This document shows positions 35,025 through 43,298 of a stretch of DNA of 64,000 nt, piece by piece. The DNA is taken from assembly GCF_002093975.1 (NCBI RefSeq), contig NZ_KZ084331.1:62001-126000 (forward strand). The letters are read 5' to 3'. The notes under the pieces were generated by a model. The model saw nothing but the letters and a program-made list of their open reading frames with translations, was not told the origin of the DNA and made no database searches. Position 1 is the first letter of the stretch; every line of letters begins with the position of its first letter. The position numbers were made by a program, and so were the translations under genes. The DNA is from Thermoactinospora rubra. Lineage in GTDB: Bacteria > Actinomycetota > Actinomycetes > Streptosporangiales > Streptosporangiaceae.

Positions 35025-35537
35025 TCAGCCCTTGCCCGGGTGGACCGTGCCGCAGTTGTCGCAGGTGCGCGCCTTCTCGTCGGTGTAGAACGCCTCGAAG
35101 ACCGGAGGCAGGTCCTTGACGATGTCGCGCACCTGGAGCTCGACCTCGTGGACCTTGTTGGCGCACTGCGGGCAGTACCACTGGAACTTCTCCAGCGTGC
35201 CCTCCTCCCTGATGCGCTCGATCACCAGGCCGACGGAGTCGGCCTCGCGCTGCGGCGAGTGCGGCATGTTGGCCGGCAGCAGCCACATCTGGCCCTCGCG
35301 GATGTGGACCGTGTCGGGGCCCTCCGGAGTGATCACGTTGAGGTGCATGTTCCCCTTGATCTGGTAGAACAGCTCCTCATAGGGGTCCACGTGGTAGTCG
35401 GTGCGCTGGTTGGGGCCGCCCACCACCATGACGATGAAGTTCTCCGCCTGCTCGAAGACCACCTTGTTGGCCACGGGCGGCTTGAGCAGGTGGGCGTTGT
35501 CGTCGATCCACTTGGTGAAGTCGATGGGTGGGATCAT
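35025..35537 (-). CDS. nbaC: 3-hydroxyanthranilate 3,4-dioxygenase
   Basis: This 170-residue cupin iron dioxygenase opens the ring of 3-hydroxyanthranilate. The iron ligands are visible as His and Glu in [16 protein letters not shown] and His in [12 protein letters not shown]. The bacterial enzyme's C-terminal rubredoxin-like iron site is also present: WYCPQC and [16 protein letters not shown] 35537 overlaps the RidA stop as ATGA. It precedes the decarboxylase that consumes its product. Confidence 0.95.
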   Translation of the reverse strand: MIPPIDFTKWIDDNAHLLKPPVANKVVFEQAENFIVMVVGGPNQRTDYHVDPYEELFYQIKGNMHLNVITPEGPDTVHIREGQMWLLPANMPHSPQREADSVGLVIERIREEGTLEKFQWYCPQCANKVHEVELQVRDIVKDLPPVFEAFYTDEKARTCDNCGTVHPGKG

Positions 35538-35950
35538 CTTTGCTCCTTGTGGGCGATGGCTTGCATCTCGATGAGCAGGTGGGGGTGCGGGAGCTGGTGC
35601 ACCGCGACGGTGGTGCGGGCGGGTCCCGTCTCGTCGAAGAACTCGGCCCAGACCTCGTTGTAGCCCTTGAAGTCGTTCATGTTCACCAGGAACGTCGTCA
35701 CCTGGACCAGGTCGTCAAGCGACGCCCCGGCCGTCTTGAGGATCTCGCCGATGTTCTCGATCACGGCCCTGGTCTGGACCCTGATGTCGAGGACGGTCGT
35801 GCCGAACTCGTCGGCCTCGGCCCCGGCGATGGTGTTGTCCGGCCTGCGCGCGCTCGTCCCGGAGACGAACAGGAAGTCGCCCGCCTGCCTGACGTGCGGG
35901 AAGCGGCCCCGCGGGGTGGCCAGCGCCGCCATCGGGCTCCCCTCGGTCAT
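35534..35950 (-). CDS. RidA family 2-aminomuconate deaminase
   Basis: This 138-residue RidA/YjgF-fold protein has [28 protein letters not shown] stretches ([20 protein letters not shown]) and the C-terminal [15 protein letters not shown] that carries the catalytic Glu region. In 3-hydroxyanthranilate catabolism such proteins hydrolyse 2-aminomuconate to 4-oxalocrotonate and ammonia. It overlaps both neighbours by four bases. An alternative internal start (MAALATPRG) lies six codons downstream. The specific deaminase role follows from operon context. Confidence 0.88.
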   Translation of the reverse strand: MTEGSPMAALATPRGRFPHVRQAGDFLFVSGTSARRPDNTIAGAEADEFGTTVLDIRVQTRAVIENIGEILKTAGASLDDLVQVTTFLVNMNDFKGYNEVWAEFFDETGPARTTVAVHQLPHPHLLIEMQAIAHKEQR

Positions 35951-37338
35951 GTGAGCTCCATGGTGATCGTGGTGGGCTCGGAGTAGAAGTCCAGCGACTG
36001 CGTCCCGCCCTCGCGGCCGATGCCGGAGAGCTTGACGCCGCCGAACGGGGTGCGTAGATCGCGAAGGTACCAGGTGTTGACCCACACCAGGCCGGCTTCC
36101 AGGCGCTGGGCGACCCGGTGGGCGCGGTCGAGGTTGGTGGTCCACAGGGTCGCGGCCAGGCCGTACTCGCTGGAGTTGGCCAGCTCCAGCGCCTCCTCCT
36201 CGGTGTCGAACGGGGCGATGTGGCACACCGGGCCGAAGATCTCCTCGGTGTTGAAGCGGGAGTCCTCGGGCAGGCCGGTGACGACGGTGGGCTCGACGAA
36301 GTAGCCGGGCCCGGGCAGGGCGTCGCCGCCGGTGAGGACCTTCGCGCCCTCCTTGCGGGCGAGCCGGTAGTAGGACAGCACCTTCTCCCGGTGCTGCGCG
36401 CTGATCATCGGCTGTGGCGTCACCTCGGCGGCGCGCTGGGCCAGCCGTGCCGCGAACTCCTCGAAGACCGGCCGCTCGACGTAGAGCCGCTCGGTACACA
36501 GGCACACCTGGCCGCCGTTGGTGAACACCGAGCGGACCGACCCGGCCACCGCGCGGTCGAGGTCGGCGTCGGCGAAGACCAGCCCGGCGTTCTTGCCGCC
36601 CAGCTCGAAGGAGATCGGCTTGACCCGGTCGGCCACCGACTTCATGATCGTCGATCCGGTCCTGGTGGAGCCGGTGAAGGTGACCCCGTCGACGCCCCTG
36701 TGCTCGACCAGGAGCTGGCCGGTCCTGCCGTACCCGTGGACGATGTTGACCACGCCCGGCGGCAGCCCGACCTCGGCGCAGATCTCGCCGAACAGGGCGG
36801 CCGAGCCCGGAGTGTTCTCCGACGGTTTGACCACCACGGTGTTGCCCGCGACCAGGGCGGGGCCGAGCTTCCACGTCATGAGCAGGAACGGCAGGTTCCA
36901 CGGGACGATGACCGCGACCACGCCCAGGGGACGGCGGATCGTGTAGCTCAGCACGCCCGGCAGGTGGAAGGCCTCGGCCGGGCGCTGCGCGGCGATCTCG
37001 GCGAAGGAGCGGAAGTTGGCCGCGCCGCGCGGGATGTCGAGCGTGCGGGTCTGCTCCAGCGGCTTGCCGGTGTCGGCGATCTCGACGGCCACCAGGTCGT
37101 CGAACCTCTCCTCGATCCGGTCGGCCAGCCGCCGCATCCACCGGGCGCGCTCGGCGACCGGCAGCGCGGCCCAGGCCGGAGCCGCCCGCCGCGCCGCGCG
37201 CACCGCCCGGTCGACGACGGCCGCGTCGGCCTCGTGCACCCGGCGGATCTCGGCCCCGGTGGCGGGATCGTAGGCCGGGAACGTGGGTCCCTCAAAGACC
37301 TGCTCGCCCTCGATGAAGTGGGGCACCCGCTCCAACAC
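35947..37338 (-). CDS. Aldehyde dehydrogenase, likely 2-aminomuconic semialdehyde dehydrogenase
   Basis: This 463-residue NAD-dependent aldehyde dehydrogenase has VPWNLPF, the NAD loop FTGSTRTG, the general base Glu in [10 protein letters not shown] and the nucleophile Cys in [14 protein letters not shown]. It is somewhat shorter at the N-terminus than usual. GTG 37338 has GGAGG 7-8 nt upstream and leads the operon. In the kynurenine meta-cleavage route, oxidation of 2-aminomuconic 6-semialdehyde is the step between the decarboxylase and the RidA deaminase. An alternative is 2-hydroxymuconic semialdehyde dehydrogenase. Confidence 0.9.
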   Translation of the reverse strand: MLERVPHFIEGEQVFEGPTFPAYDPATGAEIRRVHEADAAVVDRAVRAARRAAPAWAALPVAERARWMRRLADRIEERFDDLVAVEIADTGKPLEQTRTLDIPRGAANFRSFAEIAAQRPAEAFHLPGVLSYTIRRPLGVVAVIVPWNLPFLLMTWKLGPALVAGNTVVVKPSENTPGSAALFGEICAEVGLPPGVVNIVHGYGRTGQLLVEHRGVDGVTFTGSTRTGSTIMKSVADRVKPISFELGGKNAGLVFADADLDRAVAGSVRSVFTNGGQVCLCTERLYVERPVFEEFAARLAQRAAEVTPQPMISAQHREKVLSYYRLARKEGAKVLTGGDALPGPGYFVEPTVVTGLPEDSRFNTEEIFGPVCHIAPFDTEEEALELANSSEYGLAATLWTTNLDRAHRVAQRLEAGLVWVNTWYLRDLRTPFGGVKLSGIGREGGTQSLDFYSEPTTITMELT

Positions 37339-37413
37339 CGTCGCTCCTCCTTCGCAGCGCCTGGCAGCATCCTCTCTCCTGCACGGCCTCGATGCACCAC
37401 CCGGAGGCCCGGC

Positions 37414-37453
37414 TGTGGAAAACCGGTCCTGGCCCCGCACCTCCTGTGGACAA
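37414..37453. promoter_or_regulatory. Two DnaA-box-like sites
   Basis: TGTGGACAA (37445-37453) is the reverse complement of the actinomycete DnaA box TTGTCCACA. TGTGGAAAA (37414-37422) is a near match 31 bp away in the same orientation. They lie in the divergent promoter region between the aldehyde dehydrogenase operon and the VanZ-like gene. Confidence 0.5.
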
Positions 37454-37540
37454 CCCGGCGGCGGGCGCTGCACAAAAGCCGCACACGCTCTCCCCACACC
37501 CTGTCTGGCGGGCCACCTTCCCGTACCCCAGGATGTCCGC

Positions 37541-38059
37541 GTGGGACGGACTTTCGACCTATGGGGACATGTCGTCATCGCGGCCTTGCTGTCCCTTCCG
37601 CTGGCCGCCGTCGCGACCGTTCTGCTCGCCCGAGCCCGCGCCCGCCTATCCCATCCCGCCCCGATGCGTACGGCCGTCGCCGACATCGGCATCCTGACCG
37701 GCACCGTCCCCTGGATCTGGATGATCCTCACGCCCCGCGGCGGCCCGACGAGCGCCAACCTCGTCCCCCTCCAGGACCTGAGCCAGGTCGCCACGGCCTC
37801 GTGGCCCACGGTGTCGACCCAGGTCGGAGGCAATCTCCTGGTCTTCGCCGCGCTCGGCGCGCTCCTCCCCGTGCGCTCCCCGCGCTTCGCCTCCCCGGCG
37901 CGCGTCGCCCTCGCCGCCGCCCTCGCGTCGGCCTCCGTCGAGGCCCTGCAGTACGGCATGCGCCTGGGCCGGCACGCCTCGATCGACGACGTGATCGTCA
38001 ACGCGGCGGGAGCCGTACTCGCGGCGATGATTACTCGGCGCTGGTGGGCCTCCCGATAG
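37541..38059 (+). CDS. VanZ-like membrane protein
   Basis: This 172-residue integral membrane protein has about four hydrophobic segments: VVIAALLSLPLAAVATVLLA; ADIGILTGTVPWIWMIL; VGGNLLVFAALGALLPV; and VALAAALASASVEALQ followed by SIDDVIVNAAGAVLAAM. The pattern NLVPLQD with GGNLLVFAALG and the QYGMRLGRHASIDDVIVN ending is typical of VanZ-like proteins, a family tied to teicoplanin resistance and lipid-linked processes. GTG 37541 is the best start, with a weak AGGA upstream. It diverges from the kynurenine operon. Confidence 0.87.
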   Translation: MGRTFDLWGHVVIAALLSLPLAAVATVLLARARARLSHPAPMRTAVADIGILTGTVPWIWMILTPRGGPTSANLVPLQDLSQVATASWPTVSTQVGGNLLVFAALGALLPVRSPRFASPARVALAAALASASVEALQYGMRLGRHASIDDVIVNAAGAVLAAMITRRWWASR

Positions 38060-38232
38060 CGGTCCGGACCGTTCCACGGTAACGGCCCGCGAAAACCCCC
38101 GGAGCTCGCCACACGGGCACGATCCACTCAAAAGAAGCACGGGACCAACCTGCGTATCTGTGCGATCGTGGACAAGACGGGGCAAGTTCTCTGGAGACGC
38201 CAAACCCGGTTGGTGACAGAGGGTGATCGAAC

Positions 38233-38985
38233 GTGTCTGAATCCCCGGTACCTCACGAGCCCCCCATCTACCGCCAAATCGCCGACCAACTCCGAGACAA
38301 GATCCTCTCCGGCGAACTGCGGGACGGGGACAGGCTGCCGGGAGAGAACTCGCTCATGTCCGAGTACGGGATCGCCCGAGCCACCGCCCGGCAGGCGCTC
38401 TCGGTGTTGATCAACGAAGGGCTGGCCGTACCGAAACGAGGCTCGGGGGTCTACGTGCGACTGTTCAAACCCATCCGGCGGCACGGCTCGCGCCGCCTGT
38501 CCCGCGAACAGTGGGGCCAGGGACGATCCATCTGGGAGGCCGACACCAGGGGCCGCCCCTTCATCGTGGACCGGGTGGAGGTGGCACGCGAGCGCGCCCC
38601 CCGGGAGGCGGCCGTCGTGCTCGACACCCATGACGTGTGGGTCAGGCGGCGCCGGTACTCCGTCGACGACCGGCCCGTCCAGCTGGCCACGTCCTATTTC
38701 CCGGCCGAGCTCGTCGAGGGCAGCGCGATCACCCTGGAGGACACCGGACCCGGCGGCGTCTACGCCAGACTCGGCGATCTCGGCCAGGCCCCGGCGCACT
38801 TCACGGAGGAGGTGCGGGCGCGGATGCCCCGGCCCCGCGAGGCGCACGACCTTTCCCTCCCCGGCGGCACCCCCGTCATCGTCGTCCTGCGAACCGCCTA
38901 CACCGCGCGCGGCATCCCCGTGGAGCTGAACGAGATGATCCTCGACGCCGCCGCCTACGTCCTCCAGTACGACTTCGACGCCTGA
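38233..38985 (+). CDS. GntR family transcriptional regulator with UTRA domain
   Basis: This 250-residue HutC-type GntR regulator has an N-terminal winged helix (PPIYRQIADQLRDKILSGEL, RLPGENSLMSEYGIARATAR, wing RGSGVYVR) and a C-terminal UTRA effector domain ending in EMILDAAAYVLQYDFDA. GTG 38233 has GAGGGTG upstream. A repeated CCAACC/GGTTGG inverted element in the 38130-38215 region may be an operator. It is near the kynurenine operon but on the opposite strand, so control of that operon is possible but unproven. Confidence 0.9.
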   Translation: MSESPVPHEPPIYRQIADQLRDKILSGELRDGDRLPGENSLMSEYGIARATARQALSVLINEGLAVPKRGSGVYVRLFKPIRRHGSRRLSREQWGQGRSIWEADTRGRPFIVDRVEVARERAPREAAVVLDTHDVWVRRRRYSVDDRPVQLATSYFPAELVEGSAITLEDTGPGGVYARLGDLGQAPAHFTEEVRARMPRPREAHDLSLPGGTPVIVVLRTAYTARGIPVELNEMILDAAAYVLQYDFDA

Positions 38986-39146
38986 CCCCGTATCGGGACA
39001 CCTATAAGTGGCATTTGGTCTCGCCTACTTCAAGGCCGGATGTCAAGCGATAGGTTGACCTGTCCCTTGCGATCATTGAATTCTCTAGAGATGTGCCGTC
39101 TCCTGGGAGCAGGACAGACATGAGGCGGGTCCCGGAAGGGTGAGAG

Positions 39147-39365
39147 ATGTCCTTCGATCGGCATCTTGCGGAGATCGCCCGGGAGTTCCCGCATTGGACC
39201 ATCTGGCGGAGCGACGCGGGGCGCTGGTGGGCGACCAGGCATCACCCGCTCAGCGCCGCGCAACGCGAGGCGGGGTGCGCGATGACCATCGACGCGGACG
39301 ATCCCGACGCGCTGCGGGAGCAGCTCGTCGACCAGGAGAGGCGGGCACGCGCCCCGGAGCCCTGA
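39147..39365 (+). CDS. Small hypothetical protein
   Basis: This 72-residue hydrophilic protein of unknown function contains FPHWTIWRSDAGRWWATR and DDPDALREQLVDQERR. The Trp-rich centre and helical acidic tail resemble short actinomycete proteins seen in many copies, often beside XRE regulators, but none is present here. GGAAGGGTGAGAG upstream of the ATG provides a ribosome binding site. A perfect terminator hairpin starts immediately after the stop, which strongly supports a real expressed gene. Confidence 0.72.
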   Translation: MSFDRHLAEIAREFPHWTIWRSDAGRWWATRHHPLSAAQREAGCAMTIDADDPDALREQLVDQERRARAPEP

Positions 39366-39393
39366 GCGGGCGGTGGACCGCTCCACCGCCCGC
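39366..39393 (+). terminator. Hairpin terminator after the 72-residue gene
   Basis: A perfect 12-bp stem (GCGGGCGGTGGA at 39366-39377 with 39382-39393) encloses a 4-base loop and begins one base after the stop codon. There is no T-tract. A second stem, GGTGCCGG/CCGGCACC, follows at about 39407-39444. Confidence 0.75.
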
Positions 39394-39549
39394 CCACAGA
39401 CGCCCGGTGCCGGGTCCAGTGTCTCGGCGGCTCCGGCACCGGGCTCCCACGCGGAAGTCTCCGACCCTATCGGGGGCGGGGGCTTCCGCCCTTTCTGTGC
39501 TGTCTTCGCTGTCTTCGGGTCCGCCGTAGGTCTACCCCGCCGTGCGGGA

Positions 39550-39699
39550 CCCTCACCGCCGTACTGATGCGGGAATGAGGGGAGGACGAGCCCGCCCCGC
39601 CGTACGGAACCCTCGTCCCGCACGGGTGCGGAACGAGGCGTCTCCGGCGACCAGGTCCCGACCGTCGTGGCCCTCGTCCCGCACGGGTGCGGAACGAGG
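39550..39699. repeat. Hairpin-forming tandem repeat with 60-61 bp period, CRISPR-like
   Basis: An identical 29-bp sequence occurs at 39610-39638 and 39671-39699, separated by 32 bp. A degenerate 31-bp copy lies at 39550-39580, giving a 60-61 bp period. Each copy is nearly palindromic: CCTCGT and CCGCAC pair with GTGCGG and ACGAGG. The first copy keeps the CCTCA/TGAGG pairing by compensatory change. Geometry matches a type I-E CRISPR array, but about 20 bp of flank (CCCCGCCGTRCGGR) is also shared between units 1 and 2 and no cas gene is in the window. A tandem structured repeat in the 408-bp gene-free gap is therefore the safer reading. Confidence 0.7.
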
Positions 39700-39773
39700 G
39701 AGGTCCGGGAGGCGCCGTTACAGGGCGGGAAACCGGGGGCGTGTACGGCGAAGCCCCCGGCGACACCCGGACC

Positions 39774-40853
39774 CTACGACGTGTGCGACAAGCGCCCCAG
39801 GTGGACGTCCGTGTCGTCCCCGTTGTCCCCGGACTCCCGGGACGGCTCCCGATCGCCCTCGGCCCGCTCCCGCTCCACCACCGCGGTCGTCTCGGCGGCG
39901 TCCGGGTCCTGCTCGGTGTCCTCGACGATGACCCGCACGTCCTCCGGCCCGGGCGGCGCGGCGGGCACCGGCGCGGGCGGCGCCTCGACGGACACGGGCG
40001 CGACCGGCGGCTGGTTGGGCACGAGCGGCGGCTGGTTGGGCACGAGCGGTCCCGCCATGGCCTCCTTGTCCATCAGGTCGGCCAGCACCGTGCTGATCTC
40101 GCCTAGCCTGCGCACGACCTCGCCGTGCGTCTCGGTCAGGAACGACACCCGGCGCCCCGTGTGCTCGTCCAGGGCGCTGGCCCGCTGCTGGGCCGACGAC
40201 AGCGTCGCCTCCGCCTCCGCGCGCGCGTTGCCCAGCGCCGTCTCGGCCTCGGCGCGGGCGCGCTCGACCAGCTGCTCGGCCTCCAGCCGGGCCGCCGTCA
40301 GCACCCTGTCCGCCTCGGCCCTGGCCTCACGCAGCCCCTCCTCTGCCTCGGCGCGCGCCGTGGTGAGGGTCTCCTCGGCGTCGGCGCCCGCCTGGGCCAG
40401 CATGCGCTCCGCCGCCTCGGTCGCCTCGCCCACGCGGCGCTCGGCCTCCGCCTGCGCGGAGGTGAGGATCCTGTCCGCGGTCTCCCGCGCCGACCCGACC
40501 AGGCGCTCCGCCTCGGCCGAGGCGGCCTCCAGCCGCCGGTTCGCCTCCGCCTCGGCGTCCGCCCGCTTGGCGGCCGCCTCCTCCTCGCCCAGCTTGAGGA
40601 TCTGGGCGAGCCTGGGGCTCAGGTCGTCGTAGCTCTGCGGGGTCTCGACCATGCGCCGGCGGGCCTCGGCCAGCTCCAGCCGGCTCTGCTCGGCCTGGTC
40701 GAGTGCCCGCGCCAGGCGCTCCTCCAGATCCCTGATCTGGTTGCGCGTCCGCACCATGTAGTCGTGGACCTGACGCCGGTTGTAGCCGCGGATGGCCACT
40801 TCGAACAGGTCTTCTTGCATGAGTTCTGGAAGGCTGTCGTGCTGGTTCGTCAT
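39774..40853 (-). CDS. DivIVA-domain coiled-coil protein
   Basis: This 359-residue cytoskeletal-type protein has an N-terminal DivIVA-like segment (FEVAIRGYNRRQVHDYMVR) and a long Ala/Glu/Arg coiled coil (about 40-260) with 8-11-residue repeats such as RAEAEEGLREARAEADRVL. A Pro-rich tail with duplicated LVPNQPP and an acidic C-terminus (ETTAVVERERAEGDREP) follow. It resembles Wag31/Scy/FilP-type polarity proteins but is not the canonical wag31. It lies apart from the division cluster. A role in polar growth or membrane scaffolding is likely. Confidence 0.87.
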   Translation of the reverse strand: MTNQHDSLPELMQEDLFEVAIRGYNRRQVHDYMVRTRNQIRDLEERLARALDQAEQSRLELAEARRRMVETPQSYDDLSPRLAQILKLGEEEAAAKRADAEAEANRRLEAASAEAERLVGSARETADRILTSAQAEAERRVGEATEAAERMLAQAGADAEETLTTARAEAEEGLREARAEADRVLTAARLEAEQLVERARAEAETALGNARAEAEATLSSAQQRASALDEHTGRRVSFLTETHGEVVRRLGEISTVLADLMDKEAMAGPLVPNQPPLVPNQPPVAPVSVEAPPAPVPAAPPGPEDVRVIVEDTEQDPDAAETTAVVERERAEGDREPSRESGDNGDDTDVHLGRLSHTS

Positions 40854-40910
40854 AGGGGTACCTAAAAGCGTGAGGCGGGAGGATCACTGCGGGTTGTCAC
40901 TGCGTGACGT

Positions 40911-40928
40911 CAGGAAACGACTTTCCTG
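40911..40928. promoter_or_regulatory. Inverted repeat in the DivIVA/carbonic anhydrase divergent region
   Basis: CAGGAAA-CGAC-TTTCCTG has perfect 7-bp arms. GTCAGGAAA recurs at 40968-40976 just before ATG 40981, 59 bp from the first copy. A shared regulator could bind both. Confidence 0.5.
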
Positions 40929-40980
40929 CCATCTGCCCGAGTCCGCAACCGGAACGCCATAACCTGAGTCAGGAAATACC

Positions 40981-41511
40981 ATGTCGCGGGTGTACATCGC
41001 AGCGCTGGACAACGGAGCCGTCCCAGACATCCACCCCGAGGCGTACATAGCGCCGGGGGCGACCGTCGTGGGAAAGGTCCGGATCGGCCGGGACGCGAGC
41101 GTCTGGTACGGCTCGGTGCTCCGCGGGGACGACGAGGCGGTCGAGGTCGGCGAGGAGTGCAACGTCCAGGACCTGTGCTGCCTGCACGCCGACCCCGGCG
41201 AGCCGGCCGTCCTGGAGCCTCGCGTGAGCCTCGGCCACAAGGCCATGGTCCACGGCGCGTATGTGGAGTCGGGCGCCCTCATCGGCATCGGGGCGATCGT
41301 CCTGGGGGGCGCGAGAATCGGTGCGGGGACGCTCGTGGCCGCCGGAGCCCTGGTGGGGCCGGGGAAGAAGATCCCGGCCGGAGTGCTGGTGGCCGGGACG
41401 CCGGGCCGGATCGTGCGCGAGCTGACCGACGAGGACCGGGCGATCTTCGCCCGCACGCCGGACAACTACATCGCCAAGGCGCGGCGGCATCGGCAGGCGT
41501 CGGCACTCTGA
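40981..41511 (+). CDS. Gamma-carbonic anhydrase family protein
   Basis: This 176-residue left-handed beta-helix protein is built from hexapeptide repeats (VVGKVRIGRDASVWYGSVLRGD to AGALVGPGKKIPAGVLVAGTPG). The zinc-ligand His positions are present in CLHADPG and SLGHKAMVHGA. It matches the YrdA/CaiE gamma-CA-like group, whose members are trimeric and may or may not be active carbonic anhydrases. No Shine-Dalgarno is clear before ATG 40981. It diverges from the DivIVA-like gene. Confidence 0.92.
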   Translation: MSRVYIAALDNGAVPDIHPEAYIAPGATVVGKVRIGRDASVWYGSVLRGDDEAVEVGEECNVQDLCCLHADPGEPAVLEPRVSLGHKAMVHGAYVESGALIGIGAIVLGGARIGAGTLVAAGALVGPGKKIPAGVLVAGTPGRIVRELTDEDRAIFARTPDNYIAKARRHRQASAL

Positions 41512-41590
41512 TCGGCACCTTTCTGGACCTTTCTGATCGGCACCTTTCGATTCTGCCGCCTCCGCGAAGGACTCCGCCGCCTCCGCGAGG
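41509..41590. repeat. Short direct repeats after the carbonic anhydrase gene
   Basis: TGATCGGCACCTTTC occurs at 41509-41523 and 41534-41548. GCCGCCTCCGCGARG occurs at 41555-41569 and again at 41576-41590. Two unrelated duplications of about 25 bp and 21 bp period lie back to back in the 140-bp intergenic region, a possible slippage hotspot. Confidence 0.7.
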
Positions 41591-41652
41591 AATGCGGAGA
41601 ATCCGCTGTCGTGAGGAGTTCGCCCGGAACTCGCCCGGCGGCGGCAAGTACC

Positions 41653-43092
41653 ATGGCCGCCATGCCGGATCGCTGGGACCCCTTCGCCGAGGCCGAGGCC
41701 GAGGCGAGGGCCATGATCCTGGATCCCCGCTGGGCCGGGCTCGCGCCCGCGGACCGCGCGAGGGCGCTGGCCGCCAGGATCCTGCTCACCGACGACGGCG
41801 ACCGGTGGCTGTTCGGCGCGCACGGCCGCTGGTACCTCCAGGACCCCTCCGACGGCCGCTGGCACCTGGCCGCCCCGCCGCGGGGCCGTCCCGCGGCCCG
41901 CATCCCGCACGCCTCGACCGTGGTGCCGGCGCCGCTGATCCCCTCCGGCCAGGACTGCGTGGCCGTCCCCTCCTCGACGCAGGCGTTCGTCGGCCCGGAC
42001 GTCGCCGACTCGCTCACCGAGCAGGTCCGCCTGCTGCTGCGCGCCAACTGCCGCCGCCCGGTCGAGACCTACCCGCTCACCGCCTTCGCCGACGTGTTCG
42101 CCTCCGACGTGCCCGGCACCGTGGCCGCCGTCTGGGGCGCCATCGTGTGGTGCGCCTACGCGCCCGCCTTCGACGGCAACGAACGGCTGCTGACGATCTT
42201 CGGGGAGTTCCTGGGCCGGCCGCTCCCGGGCGACGACTGGGTCCGCTGGCTGCCCTCGCCGCCGCTGTCCTCGCTGGTGACGCTGTTCGCCGAGCGCGTG
42301 CGGGCCGAGCAGCACCGCGCCGCCCTCCGCCTGGTCGCGTTGATGGCCGACACCGCGCACGTCCTGGCCGCCGACCCGCGCTTCTCGCCCCGAGCGGAGG
42401 CCCTGACCGCCATGCTGGAGCCGCTGCTGCGCCGGCCCGACCTCGACGACCGCGCGGCCCTGCACGGCGACGACGCCGTACGGCACGCATGGCTGGCCCG
42501 GTGCCCGGCGCGGTACGACCGTGCCGTCATGGCCGAGCGCCTGCCGGGGGAGGCGTTCCGCCACGCCGTCTACGACCTGGTGGAGGCGCTGTCCTTCCAC
42601 CCGGAGCGGCTGCGTTTCGCCGCCGCCTTCCTGTCCGAGCTGCCCGACCCCGACGACCGGATGCCCGCGTGGCTGGACCACCGCCTCCGCGTCGCCGTGG
42701 CCGCCGCGCGCCCGCACCTCCCGGCTCCCCAGGCCGGTACGGCTACCGCCACCCTCGACCTCCCCGGAGCGGCCCACACGGCGGCCCACACCGCCTCCTG
42801 GGAGCTGCCCACCGGCGCCTGGACGCTGGACGACGAGCCCCGGGCCGCGGAGCGCCCGACGGGCGAGCACCACACCGCCGCGCATGCCGTACGGCAGCCG
42901 CATCCGGCGCTGCACGACCTGCACCCGCCCGACAGGGAGACGGCGGCAGCGGTGCTGGGGGCCGCCTACGCGGCGGCGCTGGCGTGGTGCGCGCTCACCG
43001 GGTGCGACACGCCGGGTAACGGGTTCGCGGGGCCGGCGGCGATCGCTGAGAAGATCGCCCATGAGCGCGACGATCCCCGCGTCAACCACTAA
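41653..43092 (+). CDS. Actinobacterial hypothetical protein
   Basis: This 479-residue protein has no domain that I recognise. It has an acidic N-terminal helix (WDPFAEAEAEARAMI), then a WLFGAHGRWYLQDPSDGRWHL segment with W-x-L-x-D repeats that looks like a compact beta unit common near phage-like or ATPase-associated actinomycete genes. A large helical region follows (ADVFASDVPGTVAAVWGAIV, RLVALMADTAHVLA), then a His/Ala-rich linker around 380-440 and a final DRETAAAVLGAAYAAAL helix. No signal peptide or transmembrane segment is evident. The start could also be ATG 41662. It stands alone. Confidence 0.72.
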   Translation: MAAMPDRWDPFAEAEAEARAMILDPRWAGLAPADRARALAARILLTDDGDRWLFGAHGRWYLQDPSDGRWHLAAPPRGRPAARIPHASTVVPAPLIPSGQDCVAVPSSTQAFVGPDVADSLTEQVRLLLRANCRRPVETYPLTAFADVFASDVPGTVAAVWGAIVWCAYAPAFDGNERLLTIFGEFLGRPLPGDDWVRWLPSPPLSSLVTLFAERVRAEQHRAALRLVALMADTAHVLAADPRFSPRAEALTAMLEPLLRRPDLDDRAALHGDDAVRHAWLARCPARYDRAVMAERLPGEAFRHAVYDLVEALSFHPERLRFAAAFLSELPDPDDRMPAWLDHRLRVAVAAARPHLPAPQAGTATATLDLPGAAHTAAHTASWELPTGAWTLDDEPRAAERPTGEHHTAAHAVRQPHPALHDLHPPDRETAAAVLGAAYAAALAWCALTGCDTPGNGFAGPAAIAEKIAHERDDPRVNH

Positions 43093-43123
43093 TCACGATA
43101 TTTCTCCCTAACTCCCCCTCTAT

Positions 43124-43145
43124 CGTTGTTGCACGCTAAACAACG
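43124..43145. promoter_or_regulatory. Inverted repeat CGTTGTT-N8-AACAACG
   Basis: Perfect 7-bp arms lie 32 bp after the stop of the 479-residue protein gene and about 155 bp before GTG 43299. It could be an operator for the downstream small gene or part of a terminator; there is no T-tract. The rest of the 43093-43298 gap shows nothing else recognised. Confidence 0.4.
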
Positions 43146-43298
43146 GGTAATTGGCCGAATTGTGATCTCGGAAACGGGAAATGATCCATGTGGGGGTAGG
43201 GCGGCGCGGAAAGGAATGACCCCGATGGGCCATGTCGCCGCAAGGTCCCCCGCCGTAACCTCGAAGAGGGTGTGGGCTGCGGAAGGAAGGACGACGCG

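Noticed and set aside
37414..37453. Replication origin
   Set aside because: Only two DnaA-box-like sites are present, with no dnaA or dnaN genes, no AT-rich unwinding region and no box cluster.
39550..39699. Confident annotation as a functional CRISPR array
   Set aside because: Only two exact repeats exist, intervals between units 1 and 2 are partly alike, and there is no leader or cas gene. It is kept as a repeat and as a finding, not as a CRISPR feature.
39366..39773. A coding gene in the gap before the DivIVA-like gene
   Set aside because: All frames that stay open are repeat-driven and Arg/Pro-rich, without a ribosome binding site. Hairpin repeats account for the sequence.
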